Source: Pelagibacteraceae bacterium
GTDB lineage: Bacteria; Pseudomonadota; Alphaproteobacteria; Pelagibacterales; Pelagibacteraceae
DNA length: 64,000 bases
Assembly: GCA_018402735.1 (NCBI GenBank)
Contig: JAGYIF010000001.1
Span: 124,001-188,000 of the forward strand
Direction of reading: 5' to 3'
Shown here: positions 19,706-29,320 of the stretch, in pieces
Layout: the number at the start of each line of letters is the position of its first letter
How positions within the stretch are numbered: position 1 is the first letter of the stretch
Notes under the pieces: model-generated
Databases searched by the model: none
What the model saw: the letters and a program-made list of their open reading frames with translations, nothing else
Told to the model about the DNA's origin: nothing
Position numbers and translations under genes: made by a program

Positions 19706-20106
19706 TCTTTATTAAAAAAAAGTTCTATTTCTCTTTTTGCACTTTCCAGCGAATCTGATCCGTGCACAGAATTTTTATCTATCGAAATCGCATATAATTT
19801 TCTTATTGTGCCCTCTTTAGCTTCAGCTGGATTTGTGGCACCCATTAATTCTCTATTTTTTGCAATTGCGTCCTTACCCTCTAAAACTATGGCAACCAAT
19901 GGTCCAGAGCTTATAAAAGTACATAGATCCTTAAAAAATGGTCTTGCAGAATGCATTTCGTAAAATTTTTCTGCTAATTTAATATCTATATGAATTTTTT
20001 TTATTTTTTTTATAACTAAATTATTTTCTTCAAAAATATTAACTATTTTACCAATTAAATTTCTTTCAACAGCATCTGGTTTTATTAATGATAAAGTTTG
20101 TTCCAT
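19702..20106 (-). CDS. ndk: Nucleoside diphosphate kinase
   Basis: Transfers phosphate between nucleoside triphosphates and diphosphates through a phospho-histidine. [15 protein letters not shown] begins the protein and the active-site histidine is in [12 protein letters not shown]. At 134 residues it is slightly short but complete. It lies 2 bases after pepA on the same strand. Confidence 0.96.
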   Translation of the reverse strand: MEQTLSLIKPDAVERNLIGKIVNIFEENNLVIKKIKKIHIDIKLAEKFYEMHSARPFFKDLCTFISSGPLVAIVLEGKDAIAKNRELMGATNPAEAKEGTIRKLYAISIDKNSVHGSDSLESAKREIELFFNKD

Positions 20107-20108
20107 AT

Positions 20109-21578
20109 TTATTTCTCGTAATGCTCCTCTACTAGTCTGTTTAATAATTTAACGCCATAACCTGTTGCGCCTTCTGGGATCACTTCAGTATCTTTTTTTG
20201 TCCATGCCATACCAGCTATATCAAGATGAGCCCACGGCGTTTTATTTCTAATAAAGCGTTGCAAGAATTGTGCAGCTGTTATTGATCCTGCGCCACCTGA
20301 GTAATTAATATTTTGCAAATCTGCTATTTTTGAATCCATTAACTTATCGTAATTTTTGTGCAAAGGAAATCTCCAAGCTTTTTCATTATCTTTAAGACTT
20401 GTTTCGTGAATTTGTTTAGCAAGATTGTCATCATTAGAAAATAAACCTGCATATTCATTTCCTAAAGAAACAACGATTGCTCCAGTTAACGTGGCCAGGT
20501 TAATAATAAACTTGGGTTTAAATCTATCTTCCGTATAAGCAATCGCATCAGCCAAAACTAACCTACCTTCAGCGTCTGTGTTTAAAACTTCTATTGATTG
20601 ACCTGAATAGCTAATTACAACATCTCCTGGTCTTTGTGCATTACCATCCGCCATATTTTCCACTAACCCAACAACACCGACTGCATTCACTTTTGCTTTT
20701 CTAAGAGCCAAAACTTTCATTAATCCAGTTACTGTACCAGCTCCTCCCATGTCATACTTCATATCTTCCATATGACTAGCTGGTTTTAATGAAATACCTC
20801 CTGTATCAAAACAGACACCCTTTCCAACAAATGCCAAAGGTTTTTCTTTTGAAGACTTATTTCCATTCCATTTCATTATGGCAATATAAGATTCATTTGA
20901 GCTGCCTTGTCCAACTCCTAGTATCGCATTCATACCAAGAGATTTCATTTTTTTTTCATTTAAAATTTCTACTGAGATACCAATTTTTTTTAACTTAAAA
21001 ATTTCATCCACAAATTTTTTAGGATTTAAAATATTAGCAGGTAAGGTAACTAAATTTCTTGTTTCTTCTATTCCAGAATAAATATTTTTTGCATGATTAA
21101 ATGATTTATGAAGATTTGCTTTATCAGATGATAATATTGATAAAAATTGCAAAATATTTTTTTGATTATCTTTTTTTAATTTATAATTTTTAAAATTATA
21201 ACTCCTAGACAGTAAACCAAGTAAAAAATTTGAGAAAAATTTATATTTATTATTCTTAATACTTAAATCAGTATCAAACAGTATATTTGCGCTCTTAAAT
21301 TTTGAAATTTCGGCATACACCAAGCCTCCTGCTTTTTGATAATCGTATTCTTTTAAATCATCTTTAATTTTATAAATAACAATTTTGTGTTTTTTGTTGT
21401 TCTCAAGCAAATCTAATTTTAAAAGATTAGATTTATCAAAATCATTTTTAAACAAATTAATCTGTTTTAATTCATTTTTCGAAAAAAAATTTAGTTGATT
21501 TTTAAATTTAAAATTATTATCAACAAAAATAACTGAAATCTCAGCTTTTTTATTTAAATTGTGTGAAGTATTAAACAT
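20109..21578 (-). CDS. pepA: Leucyl aminopeptidase (M17)
   Basis: Cytosolic metallo-aminopeptidase. The diverged, lysine-rich N-terminal domain (about 1-160) precedes the catalytic domain with [27 protein letters not shown] and the M17 signature [13 protein letters not shown]. At 489 residues it is normal. PepA in some bacteria also binds DNA; nothing here shows that. It is divergent from lptF, with 36 bases between start codons. Confidence 0.95.
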   Translation of the reverse strand: MFNTSHNLNKKAEISVIFVDNNFKFKNQLNFFSKNELKQINLFKNDFDKSNLLKLDLLENNKKHKIVIYKIKDDLKEYDYQKAGGLVYAEISKFKSANILFDTDLSIKNNKYKFFSNFLLGLLSRSYNFKNYKLKKDNQKNILQFLSILSSDKANLHKSFNHAKNIYSGIEETRNLVTLPANILNPKKFVDEIFKLKKIGISVEILNEKKMKSLGMNAILGVGQGSSNESYIAIMKWNGNKSSKEKPLAFVGKGVCFDTGGISLKPASHMEDMKYDMGGAGTVTGLMKVLALRKAKVNAVGVVGLVENMADGNAQRPGDVVISYSGQSIEVLNTDAEGRLVLADAIAYTEDRFKPKFIINLATLTGAIVVSLGNEYAGLFSNDDNLAKQIHETSLKDNEKAWRFPLHKNYDKLMDSKIADLQNINYSGGAGSITAAQFLQRFIRNKTPWAHLDIAGMAWTKKDTEVIPEGATGYGVKLLNRLVEEHYEK

Positions 21579-21614
21579 ATGTAATAGTAAACGTGATCAC
21601 TAAATACACAATTT

Positions 21615-22685
21615 ATGTTTAAAAACAAGCTGAAGAATTATTTAACACTAGAAATTGTAAAATCCTATTTATTTGTTCTTGCAACACTGACTTTACTTAT
21701 ATGGATTACTCAGGCAGCAAGATTGCTATATTTGATAACTGATGCTGGTCTATCTATAGCTGTTTTCTCAGAATATATTTTTTTACTAATACCAAAAACA
21801 ATTTCACAAGTTATGATCATAAGTTTTTTAATAAGTCTTTTCATAAATATAATTAAACTTCAAAACAACAAAGAATTGGAAATTTATTGGTTAGCAGGAA
21901 TAAGTAAAAATGAAATTATCGGTGTAATTTTTAAAATTTCATTATTTTTTACATTCTTGGCTTTTGTATTTTATATAATAATTGCTCCTGCGAGCGGTAA
22001 TAAGTCTCGAAATGTAATTGCGAACGCAGAGTTTTCACTCGTTAACGCTCTTGTAAAAAAGAATAACTTTAATTCACCGCTAAAAGATCTAACAATTTTT
22101 GTTAATAAAAACGACAATCAAGGTAATCTAGAAAAAATATATATATTTGAAAAAAATAAAACAATAATTTCAAAAAAAGGCAGAATTTTAAATATTAATG
22201 AAAAAAACTATCTAGAACTTATCGATGGAATTATTCACGAAAAAAATGATGCGAATAACATCGTATCCATAAAATTTGAAAAAACATTATTCGATTTTAC
22301 AAAATATCAAAATAACTTAGTAACCACACCTAAATTGGGGGAAACCAACTTCTCGACACTAATCGAAGGATATAACAAAAGTAAAAATAAAAATACTTTA
22401 TACGAGATACACAAAAGAATATTTAAACCAATGTTAATTCCTCTTATTGCTCTTTTGTGCTGTTTTACACTTTATGGAAATAATGAAAAAATAAATTTGA
22501 ATAAAATTAAGATATTTATATTTGCAATTTCTACTTTGATAATAATTTTAATGGAAGTTTTGCTAAACTTAAGTTCAATCAGTATTTTTTTTCAATATAT
22601 ACTTTATGGGTTCCCTTTATTTTTTGGAATCTTAATTTTTATTTTATTAAATAAATTTTTACGGAGTGAAACAAGATCAGCATGA
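21615..22685 (+). CDS. lptF: LPS export permease LptF
   Basis: Inner-membrane permease of the LptB2FG transporter that extracts lipopolysaccharide. Membrane helices lie near residues 15-35, 60-80 and 100-120, then a periplasmic jellyroll-like domain (about 140-260) and further C-terminal helices. The YLTLEIVKSYLFVLATLTLL start and the ELEIYWLAGISKNEI coupling segment fit the LptF/LptG (YjgP/YjgQ) family. It overlaps lptG by 4 bases. Confidence 0.88.
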   Translation: MFKNKLKNYLTLEIVKSYLFVLATLTLLIWITQAARLLYLITDAGLSIAVFSEYIFLLIPKTISQVMIISFLISLFINIIKLQNNKELEIYWLAGISKNEIIGVIFKISLFFTFLAFVFYIIIAPASGNKSRNVIANAEFSLVNALVKKNNFNSPLKDLTIFVNKNDNQGNLEKIYIFEKNKTIISKKGRILNINEKNYLELIDGIIHEKNDANNIVSIKFEKTLFDFTKYQNNLVTTPKLGETNFSTLIEGYNKSKNKNTLYEIHKRIFKPMLIPLIALLCCFTLYGNNEKINLNKIKIFIFAISTLIIILMEVLLNLSSISIFFQYILYGFPLFFGILIFILLNKFLRSETRSA

Positions 22686-23800
22686 AAAATTTTACACCTA
22701 CAAAATTAATAAGCTACTTAATTCAAGAATTTTTTTATTGCCTCTTTTTAGTTTTTTTAGTTTTTTTATCATTATCATTACTCATTAACTTTGTAGAAGA
22801 AATAAATTTTTTTAAAGAAAAAAATGTTGATGATTTAATTTTTACTGTTTCTTATCTATCTTTGTACAAAACCCCTAATACAATTATAGAACTTTCTATT
22901 TTTATAATTTTATTTTCAGGAATTCTTTTTTTTGTTAGATTAAAAAAAAATAGCGAAATTAACACTATTCTATTATCGGGTCTTTCAAAGCTACTACCCA
23001 TTTTAGTTCCAGCGATAACCTCTTTTATTATTGGATTGCTTATTATTTTTTTACTCAGCCCTATTTCTTCATCATTATTAAAATTTTATGAAGGTACTAA
23101 AAGACTTTATTCATCAAATGAAAATTTAATTGTCATAAATAACAACGGACTATGGTTTATGGAAAATACCAATTATGGATTTAATATTATTAGAGCGGAC
23201 ACAATATCTGATAATAATTTTTCTAAATTAAAAAATGTTATTATATACAATTTAGACCAAGATTTTAATTTTTTAAAAAGAATGGATAGCAAAGAAATAT
23301 CTATTAATGATAAAAAATGGCTTCTTGATGATGCAAAAATTATAACAAACTCTCCTGACGGAGATCCTAACAGTGGCAGATCAAGTTATAATATTGATTT
23401 TTTATCAAGTCTTAACATTAATGATTTGAAAGAGTATTTTTCTAATGCAAATACAGTTTCTTTTTGGGAAATAACAAACAACATAAAAAAATTAAATGAA
23501 AGAGGTTATTCAGGAGATGAATTGAAAGTTAAATTTCACAAGTATCTATCATTACCTCTTTATTTATTTGGAATGATTCTCATTTCTACTATATTTACGA
23601 TCGGAATTAACAAAGATTATAACACTTTAATGTATTTGTTTTTTGGAATGGTGCTAGGTTTCTTGCTTTATTTTTTAAACGATTTATCTGTGGCCATTGG
23701 TCTTGCAAACAAGTTGCCACTGGCACTTTCTATATGGTCGCCAATTATGTTAATAATGTTTATAAGCACTGTAAATTTGATTAAAATTAATGAAAGCTAA
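22682..23800 (+). CDS. lptG: LPS export permease LptG
   Basis: Second permease of LptB2FG, 372 residues. The topology matches LptF: helices at the N-terminus (LISYLIQEFFYCLFLVFLVFLSL) and two more before residue 130, a periplasmic domain, then three C-terminal helices. The coupling-helix segment KKNSEINTILLSGLSKLL parallels that of LptF. It overlaps lptF by 4 bases and lptD by 11, so the three export genes form one translationally coupled unit. Confidence 0.88.
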   Translation: MKNFTPTKLISYLIQEFFYCLFLVFLVFLSLSLLINFVEEINFFKEKNVDDLIFTVSYLSLYKTPNTIIELSIFIILFSGILFFVRLKKNSEINTILLSGLSKLLPILVPAITSFIIGLLIIFLLSPISSSLLKFYEGTKRLYSSNENLIVINNNGLWFMENTNYGFNIIRADTISDNNFSKLKNVIIYNLDQDFNFLKRMDSKEISINDKKWLLDDAKIITNSPDGDPNSGRSSYNIDFLSSLNINDLKEYFSNANTVSFWEITNNIKKLNERGYSGDELKVKFHKYLSLPLYLFGMILISTIFTIGINKDYNTLMYLFFGMVLGFLLYFLNDLSVAIGLANKLPLALSIWSPIMLIMFISTVNLIKINES

Positions 23801-26126
23801 AATGAAATTTTTAAGGTCTTTTTTTCTTATTTTTATAATGAATTATTTTATTTTTCAGAATGCATATTCTGAAACAGCCTTGTATGAACTTGAAGGTGAA
23901 AAAATAACTTATAATGATAATAATAATTTAATTACGGCAGAAGGGAAGGCGCAAGCTAAAGATAGCTTGGGAAAAATAATTCTTGCGGACAAAATTATCT
24001 ATAATAAAAAAAAATCTATTATTCAGACTGAAAAAAAATCAATCTTTAAAGATACTAAGGGAAATCAACTATATGCAGATAATTTTTATTACGACCTAGA
24101 GCTTAAAACTATTGATGCAAAAAACAACGTACAATACTTAGATAAATCAGGAAATATTTATAATTTTACATCATTAAAATACTTTGAGAATATTGAAAAA
24201 GGTGTTGGTCAAAATTTAAAAGCTGAACTTGTTGACAAGAGTTCTTTAGAAAGCCCTCTCGCAGAATTTGATAATAACAAAAAAATTTTAACTATCGAAA
24301 AAAAAGATGGTAATAGTAATTTGTACACTCCATGTGAAAATATAGAAAAAACTTCAAAAACTATTCAGGAAAGATGTCCTGATTGGAGTATTAGTTCGAC
24401 AAAAACACTCCACGATAAAAATGAAAAAATGATTTACCACAATAACGCAGTGATTAGAATAAGAAATGTTCCAGTTTTTTATACACCTTATTTTTCACAT
24501 CCAGATCCATCTGTTAAGAGAAAAAGTGGTTTTTTACCTCCTAGTATAAAAAATTTTACTGACCTTGGGCGAACAATTAAGACTCCATACTTTTGGGTAA
24601 TAAATGAAAATAAAGATTTAACTTTTTCACCAATATACTATTTTGAAGAAAATCCGATATTCCTAACTGAATACAGGCAAAAAAATAAAAATAACGAATT
24701 TTACATTGATGCTAGTTACACTGAGGGCTACAAAAAAATAAATAAAATTGGTGATGACGGAGTGCCGTTGCAAAGGCAAGCTGGCTCTAGAGATCATTTT
24801 TTCTTTAATTTTTTAGGAAACTATGATGATTTGCTATTAGCAAAAAATGATGTTGAAGTTAATATACAAAGAGTTTCTCAAAAAAACTATTTAAGAGTTA
24901 ATCAGATAAATACTGAAAACGTTAAGCAAGATGTCTCAGAACTTAATAGCAACGTAATTATTAATTCATATGAGGGTAATAAAAGAATTAATATAGAGGC
25001 AAATATTTACGAAAATTTAAATATTGATGATAGTAATACAAAATATCAATACACACTTCCTTCAATAGAGTTTTCTAATTTTTTTAGGGCCTATGATCAG
25101 TCGCTAAATTTATCCAATGCATTTAGCGTCAGAAATATAGGTGGGGACTCAACACAAACTTATTTAGTTAATCAAATAGGCTCGGCCAGTGACACCAAAA
25201 TCTTTAAAGCCCTGGACGGCGTAGCCAATATTTTTAGAACATCTTTTAACAACGTGAATGCTTATAATCAAAATATTGAAGGCTCTAAAGAGAATAGCAA
25301 TAGCGACGTTTATCTAACTTTTGGAATAGAAAACAGCTTTCCATTAATTAAGATTGAGGGAAATAAAGAGCAAACAATAACACCTAAAATATTCACAAAA
25401 TACACAACGGGAACAATGGCTGATGCCAGGAATGTGAGTAAAAAACTATCTTATGACGACGTATATTCCATGAACAGAATGAATGACGTCATAAACCCAG
25501 AAACTGGGGGCAGTTTAGGCTATGGAGTTGAGTACAACAACTCAACTAAAAATAATTTAAATGAAGTTTACCTAAAAAATTCGTTTTCAATAGGGCAAGT
25601 TTTAAGATTACAGGATCAAGAAGAGATGCCTAGTAACTCATCACTTTCAAAATCTCAATCTGACTTTGTGGGTGGTGCAACATTTGCTTACATAGCAGAA
25701 CCTAGCAATACAAAATCTACTAAATTAAATGTAAATTATAATTACACGGTTTCTAATAGTTTAGATAAAATTTTACAAAACAATTTATCAACTACTTTGG
25801 AGAATTCTAAAAACATTTTTAATGCTAATTATTACGAAATTCACGACATTGGTAACGAGCATTATGCCGAATTATCTTACACGCGTAAATTTAATAACGA
25901 TATGAATTTTTCTTTTGGAGGCAGAAAAAATATTCAAGATGATTTTACTGAAAATAATTTTATTGAAGCTAATTATGATTCAGAATGTTTAAGGCTTGGA
26001 ATAAATTTATCTAAAACATTTTATAAAGACGAAGATTTAAGACCTTCTAATAACTTATCTTTGTTTATTGTCCTAAAACCATTCGGCACACCTATTTCAC
26101 CAAACTTATCTAGTCTTGTAAATTAA
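23790..26126 (+). CDS. lptD: LPS-assembly outer-membrane protein LptD
   Basis: Outer-membrane barrel that inserts lipopolysaccharide. A signal peptide (MKFLRSFFLIFIMNYFIFQNAYS, from the second ATG at 23802) is followed by an OstA-like N-terminal domain (about 35-170, YELEGEKITYNDNNNLITA) and the LptD barrel with PVFYTPYFSHPDPSVKRKSGF. Cysteines in YTPCENIEKTSKTIQERCPDW and near the C-terminus (SECLRLG) may form the structural disulfides. At 778 residues it is normal. It starts inside lptG and is followed 2 bases later by the SurA-like gene. Confidence 0.92.
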   Translation: MKAKMKFLRSFFLIFIMNYFIFQNAYSETALYELEGEKITYNDNNNLITAEGKAQAKDSLGKIILADKIIYNKKKSIIQTEKKSIFKDTKGNQLYADNFYYDLELKTIDAKNNVQYLDKSGNIYNFTSLKYFENIEKGVGQNLKAELVDKSSLESPLAEFDNNKKILTIEKKDGNSNLYTPCENIEKTSKTIQERCPDWSISSTKTLHDKNEKMIYHNNAVIRIRNVPVFYTPYFSHPDPSVKRKSGFLPPSIKNFTDLGRTIKTPYFWVINENKDLTFSPIYYFEENPIFLTEYRQKNKNNEFYIDASYTEGYKKINKIGDDGVPLQRQAGSRDHFFFNFLGNYDDLLLAKNDVEVNIQRVSQKNYLRVNQINTENVKQDVSELNSNVIINSYEGNKRINIEANIYENLNIDDSNTKYQYTLPSIEFSNFFRAYDQSLNLSNAFSVRNIGGDSTQTYLVNQIGSASDTKIFKALDGVANIFRTSFNNVNAYNQNIEGSKENSNSDVYLTFGIENSFPLIKIEGNKEQTITPKIFTKYTTGTMADARNVSKKLSYDDVYSMNRMNDVINPETGGSLGYGVEYNNSTKNNLNEVYLKNSFSIGQVLRLQDQEEMPSNSSLSKSQSDFVGGATFAYIAEPSNTKSTKLNVNYNYTVSNSLDKILQNNLSTTLENSKNIFNANYYEIHDIGNEHYAELSYTRKFNNDMNFSFGGRKNIQDDFTENNFIEANYDSECLRLGINLSKTFYKDEDLRPSNNLSLFIVLKPFGTPISPNLSSLVN

Positions 26127-26128
26127 AA

Positions 26129-26731
26129 ATGAAAAAAATATTAGTTTGTATTTTTCTTCTTTTGATTAGTAATGCAAACTCAGAAAATACAAAAAAAATT
26201 ACACTTTTAGTTAAAGTAAATAATTTTGGCATTAGCAATATAGATTTGCGAGAAGAAATTCAAATAATGAAAAATTTAAACATAAATTTAAAAGATACTG
26301 ATAAACAAATTTTAGAAAAAATTGCAATTCAAAACTTAATTGATGATGTGTTAAAAAAACAAGAGATTGACGAAAACGATATTAAATTAAATGCCTCTAC
26401 CTTTGCTAAAGAATACGAGCAGCTAATCTCAAGCATTGAAAAAACAGCTGTTATTATTAATGAAAATATTAAGAAAAAAATATTTCAAAAAGTTAAATTA
26501 AACAGCGAATGGAATCAATTAATAAATCAAAAATACAGATGGAATGTTAATGTAAACATTAATGAAATAGAGGATAGATTAAAAGATAGTGAAAATACTC
26601 CAACTGACGAAAGGGAACTACAAGAATTGAAAAATAGGTTAATTAATATTGAAAAAAATAAGAAACTAGAAGTTTTTTCAAAAATTCACTTAAGTAAAAT
26701 TAAAAAACAGTCCTTAATAAAATTTTTTTAA
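26129..26731 (+). CDS. SurA-like periplasmic chaperone lacking PPIase domains
   Basis: 200 residues with a signal peptide (MKKILVCIFLLLISNANS). The following region (VKVNNFGISNIDLREEIQI, then KIAIQNLIDDVLKKQEIDEN) resembles the N-terminal chaperone domain of SurA, and it occupies the slot between lptD and pdxA where surA normally lies. No parvulin domain is present, and the protein is less than half the usual 430 residues. It probably retains client binding for outer-membrane protein assembly without isomerase activity. Assignment rests on position and a weak N-terminal resemblance. Confidence 0.65.
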   Translation: MKKILVCIFLLLISNANSENTKKITLLVKVNNFGISNIDLREEIQIMKNLNINLKDTDKQILEKIAIQNLIDDVLKKQEIDENDIKLNASTFAKEYEQLISSIEKTAVIINENIKKKIFQKVKLNSEWNQLINQKYRWNVNVNINEIEDRLKDSENTPTDERELQELKNRLINIEKNKKLEVFSKIHLSKIKKQSLIKFF

Positions 26732-27639
26732 TGAAAAAAAAAATTTTAATACTTTCATCGGATCCTTATGGAATAAATTATGAAATAATAAAGAAATCTA
26801 TTTCTTTTTTTGAAAAAAAAAATAATAAAAACGAATATCTATTCATAGGTGATAAAAAAGATATTTTAACTAGTCTTCCTAATAATAAAAAGAAAAAAAT
26901 AAATATATTAAATGTATCGAAAGATAACAATTCCACTAAAAAATATTTGAAGAATTGTTTTGATAAGGCTTTTAATCTTTTAAAAAATAATAAAGCTAAT
27001 GGTATTATAAACTTACCACTAAATAAAAAAAACTTACCGGGAAATTTTCCTGGTGTAACAGAGTATATAAGTCACGCTTTTAATGTTTCTAATAAAGAAA
27101 CAATGCTACTATTTGCTGATAGTTTTTCGGTGTGCCCAAACACAACTCATATACCCCTATCTCAAGCAAGTAAAAAATTAACAAAAAAAAACATTATAAA
27201 AAATGCAATAAATATTAATAAATTTTATAAAAAAATTATAGGTATCAAAAAACCAAAATTATCAATTATGGGCTTTAATCCACATAACGGTGCTGATTTT
27301 AAAAAAAAATTAGAAGAACAAATAATAATCTCACCTACTTTAAAAATTTTAAAAAAAAAAAAAATTAATATCACCGGACCAATTCCGCCAGATAGCGCTT
27401 TTAATCAAATCAATATAAATAAAATAAATTGTTTAATAGGCAACTATCATGATCAAGTTTTACCTACTTTTAAATATATAAATAAATTTAAAGCAATTAA
27501 TATTACTTTGGGGCTTCCTTTTTTAAGAATATCTCCTGATCACGGTCCAGCTGAAAATATTAAAGGGAAAAACTTAGCAAATCCTGAAAGTTTTTTATTT
27601 GCATTACATTTTTTTGAAAAATATTCAAAAAAAATATGA
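26731..27639 (+). CDS. pdxA: PdxA-like 4-hydroxythreonine-4-phosphate dehydrogenase (diverged)
   Basis: Dehydrogenase of the DXP-dependent vitamin B6 pathway. Metal-ligand histidines are conserved in TTHIPLSQ, GFNPHNGAD and GNYHDQVLP, and the C-terminal INITLGLPFLRISPDHGPA is typical. Two usually conserved parts differ: the N-terminal DPAGIGPE-type motif reads SDPYGINYE, and the substrate-contact histidine of the usual GHTE is valine (GVTEY). At 302 residues it is shorter than the usual 330. It overlaps the SurA-like gene by 1 base and rsmA by 4. Confidence 0.85.
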   Translation: MKKKILILSSDPYGINYEIIKKSISFFEKKNNKNEYLFIGDKKDILTSLPNNKKKKINILNVSKDNNSTKKYLKNCFDKAFNLLKNNKANGIINLPLNKKNLPGNFPGVTEYISHAFNVSNKETMLLFADSFSVCPNTTHIPLSQASKKLTKKNIIKNAININKFYKKIIGIKKPKLSIMGFNPHNGADFKKKLEEQIIISPTLKILKKKKINITGPIPPDSAFNQININKINCLIGNYHDQVLPTFKYINKFKAINITLGLPFLRISPDHGPAENIKGKNLANPESFLFALHFFEKYSKKI

Positions 27640-28406
27640 AAAAAAAATTCGGACAGAATTTTTTAAAGAATCAACAAATAATAAATAAAATAATTAAAGT
27701 TTCAGAAATTAGTACAGAATCAACTGTGTACGAAATTGGCCCTGGTGATGGTGCTCTTACTAGAGAGATTATAAAAATAAATCCAAAAAAATTTATAGCT
27801 GTCGAAATTGATATTGAACTTAAAGATAGACTGGACATTTTATTTAAAAATAAAAGACACCAGATAATTTTTGCTGACGCATTAAAGCTTGAAGAGACGT
27901 CTTATTTTGCAGACAAAACAGTAGTGATTGGTAACCTTCCCTATAATATTTCTATTCAATTATTGATTAAATGGATTCATCAGTACTGTAAAAAAAAGTG
28001 GATCAAAACGATGATACTAATGTTTCAAAAGGAAGTTGCCGAAAGAATTATTTCTAATGAAAACTCAAAAAAATATGGACGTATAACTCTTCTTGCCTCA
28101 GCATTATTCAAAGTATCATCACTTATAGACATTAATAAAAATGATTTTTTTCCAATTCCCAAAGTTGATTCGACACTTTTAAAATTTGAACCTTTAGAGA
28201 CCCCACATCTAAATGCGAATCAAATAAATAAATTAGAATTTTTATCAAACCAACTTTTTTCGTCCCGCCGAAAAAAATTAAAAAATAAAATAGAAGCACT
28301 TTTTGATTCACAAATAATAAAAAAGAATAACCTTGGACAATATTATGATTTAAGGGCAGAAAACCTTAGCAAAGATATTTTTTTTTCTTTAGCAAAACTA
28401 CTTTGA
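27636..28406 (+). CDS. rsmA: 16S rRNA dimethyladenosine transferase (KsgA)
   Basis: Methylates two adjacent adenosines near the 3' end of 16S rRNA. It shows KKKFGQNFLKNQQIINKI at the N-terminus, the SAM-binding YEIGPGDGALTREI and the catalytic VIGNLPYNISIQLL. 256 residues is standard. It is the last gene of the lptF-to-rsmA run; it starts with an ATGA overlap on pdxA and converges on gmk with a 7-base gap. Confidence 0.95.
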   Translation: MKKKFGQNFLKNQQIINKIIKVSEISTESTVYEIGPGDGALTREIIKINPKKFIAVEIDIELKDRLDILFKNKRHQIIFADALKLEETSYFADKTVVIGNLPYNISIQLLIKWIHQYCKKKWIKTMILMFQKEVAERIISNENSKKYGRITLLASALFKVSSLIDINKNDFFPIPKVDSTLLKFEPLETPHLNANQINKLEFLSNQLFSSRRKKLKNKIEALFDSQIIKKNNLGQYYDLRAENLSKDIFFSLAKLL

Positions 28407-28413
28407 TAAAACT

Positions 28414-28992
28414 TTAATATTTAGAAATGACTTGTCTTTGAGGAATATGATTGTCTATTTGAAGTATATTTTTAATTTTTTTTAAACAATCATTAAGATT
28501 TGCATTGACTATGGCATAATCATATTCTTGCCAATGCATGATTTCTTGTTTTGCTTTGCTCATTCTTTTTTTAACAAAATCAATGCTACCTTCTCTTTTT
28601 TTTAATCTTTTCTCTAGTTCTTTAAGAGATGGTGGTACAATAAAAATGCTAAGTGTATCATTGGCCATTTTTTTTCTAACTTGCCTTGCTCCCTGCCAGT
28701 CAATATCTAAGAGAATACTTTTTCCTTTATTAATTTTTTCAACAATATTTTCTTTGAGTGTTCCATAAAAATTTCCAAAAACCTTAGCATGCTCAAGAAA
28801 AGCTTTTTGTTTAATTTTCTTTTTAAAAAATTCTATAGAAACAAATTTATAATGCACACCGTCCACCTCCCCTTTTCTTGGTTTTCTTGTTGTCAAAGAA
28901 ACTGATAGTTTGATGTTTTTTTTATTATATGTGAGTTTTTTGGCTATAGTAGTTTTTCCTGCCCCTGACGGGGAAGAAATCACAATTAGCAA
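28414..28992 (-). CDS. gmk: Guanylate kinase
   Basis: Phosphorylates GMP to GDP. P-loop SSPSGAGKTTIAKK, GMP-binding SVSLTTRKPRKGEVDGVHY and DIDWQGARQVRKK are all present. No ATG is available: the track start is TTG at 28992, with a run of ten A and GG directly upstream, and a GTG three codons later would cut into the first beta strand. I keep TTG. It follows acpP by 27 bases, whereas fabF and other genes usually lie between them. Confidence 0.93.
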   Translation of the reverse strand: MLIVISSPSGAGKTTIAKKLTYNKKNIKLSVSLTTRKPRKGEVDGVHYKFVSIEFFKKKIKQKAFLEHAKVFGNFYGTLKENIVEKINKGKSILLDIDWQGARQVRKKMANDTLSIFIVPPSLKELEKRLKKREGSIDFVKKRMSKAKQEIMHWQEYDYAIVNANLNDCLKKIKNILQIDNHIPQRQVISKY

Positions 28993-29019
28993 ACCTTTTT
29001 TTTTTACTTGTAACAGAAA

Positions 29020-29256
29020 CTACTTAGCTGACTTTTCAACAAATCTAATAGCGTCCCCAACAGTTAATATTTTTTCTGCTTCACTATCGGAAATTTCAGC
29101 ACCGAATTCCTCTTCAAAAGCCATTACTAATTCAACTGTATCTAAACTGTCAGCGCCTAAGTCATCTATAAAGCTTGCATCGTCGGTAACTTTTGCAGCA
29201 TCAACTCCTAAATGATCAACGATTATTTTTTTAATTTTATCTCCAACTTCACTCAT
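29020..29256 (-). CDS. acpP: Acyl carrier protein
   Basis: A 78-residue acidic protein that carries acyl chains during fatty acid and lipid A synthesis. The phosphopantetheine attachment serine is in [19 protein letters not shown]. It is downstream of fabG with a 64-base gap that may contain its own promoter, as is common because ACP is abundant. The upstream purine-rich tract (AAAAAAGGAAAAA on the minus strand) serves as ribosome binding site. Confidence 0.97.
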   Translation of the reverse strand: MSEVGDKIKKIIVDHLGVDAAKVTDDASFIDDLGADSLDTVELVMAFEEEFGAEISDSEAEKILTVGDAIRFVEKSAK

Positions 29257-29320
29257 GATTTTTTCCTTTTTTTTGATTTGTGTATTTTGATTTTTTCTTT
29301 AGATTAATAAATGAAATTAA

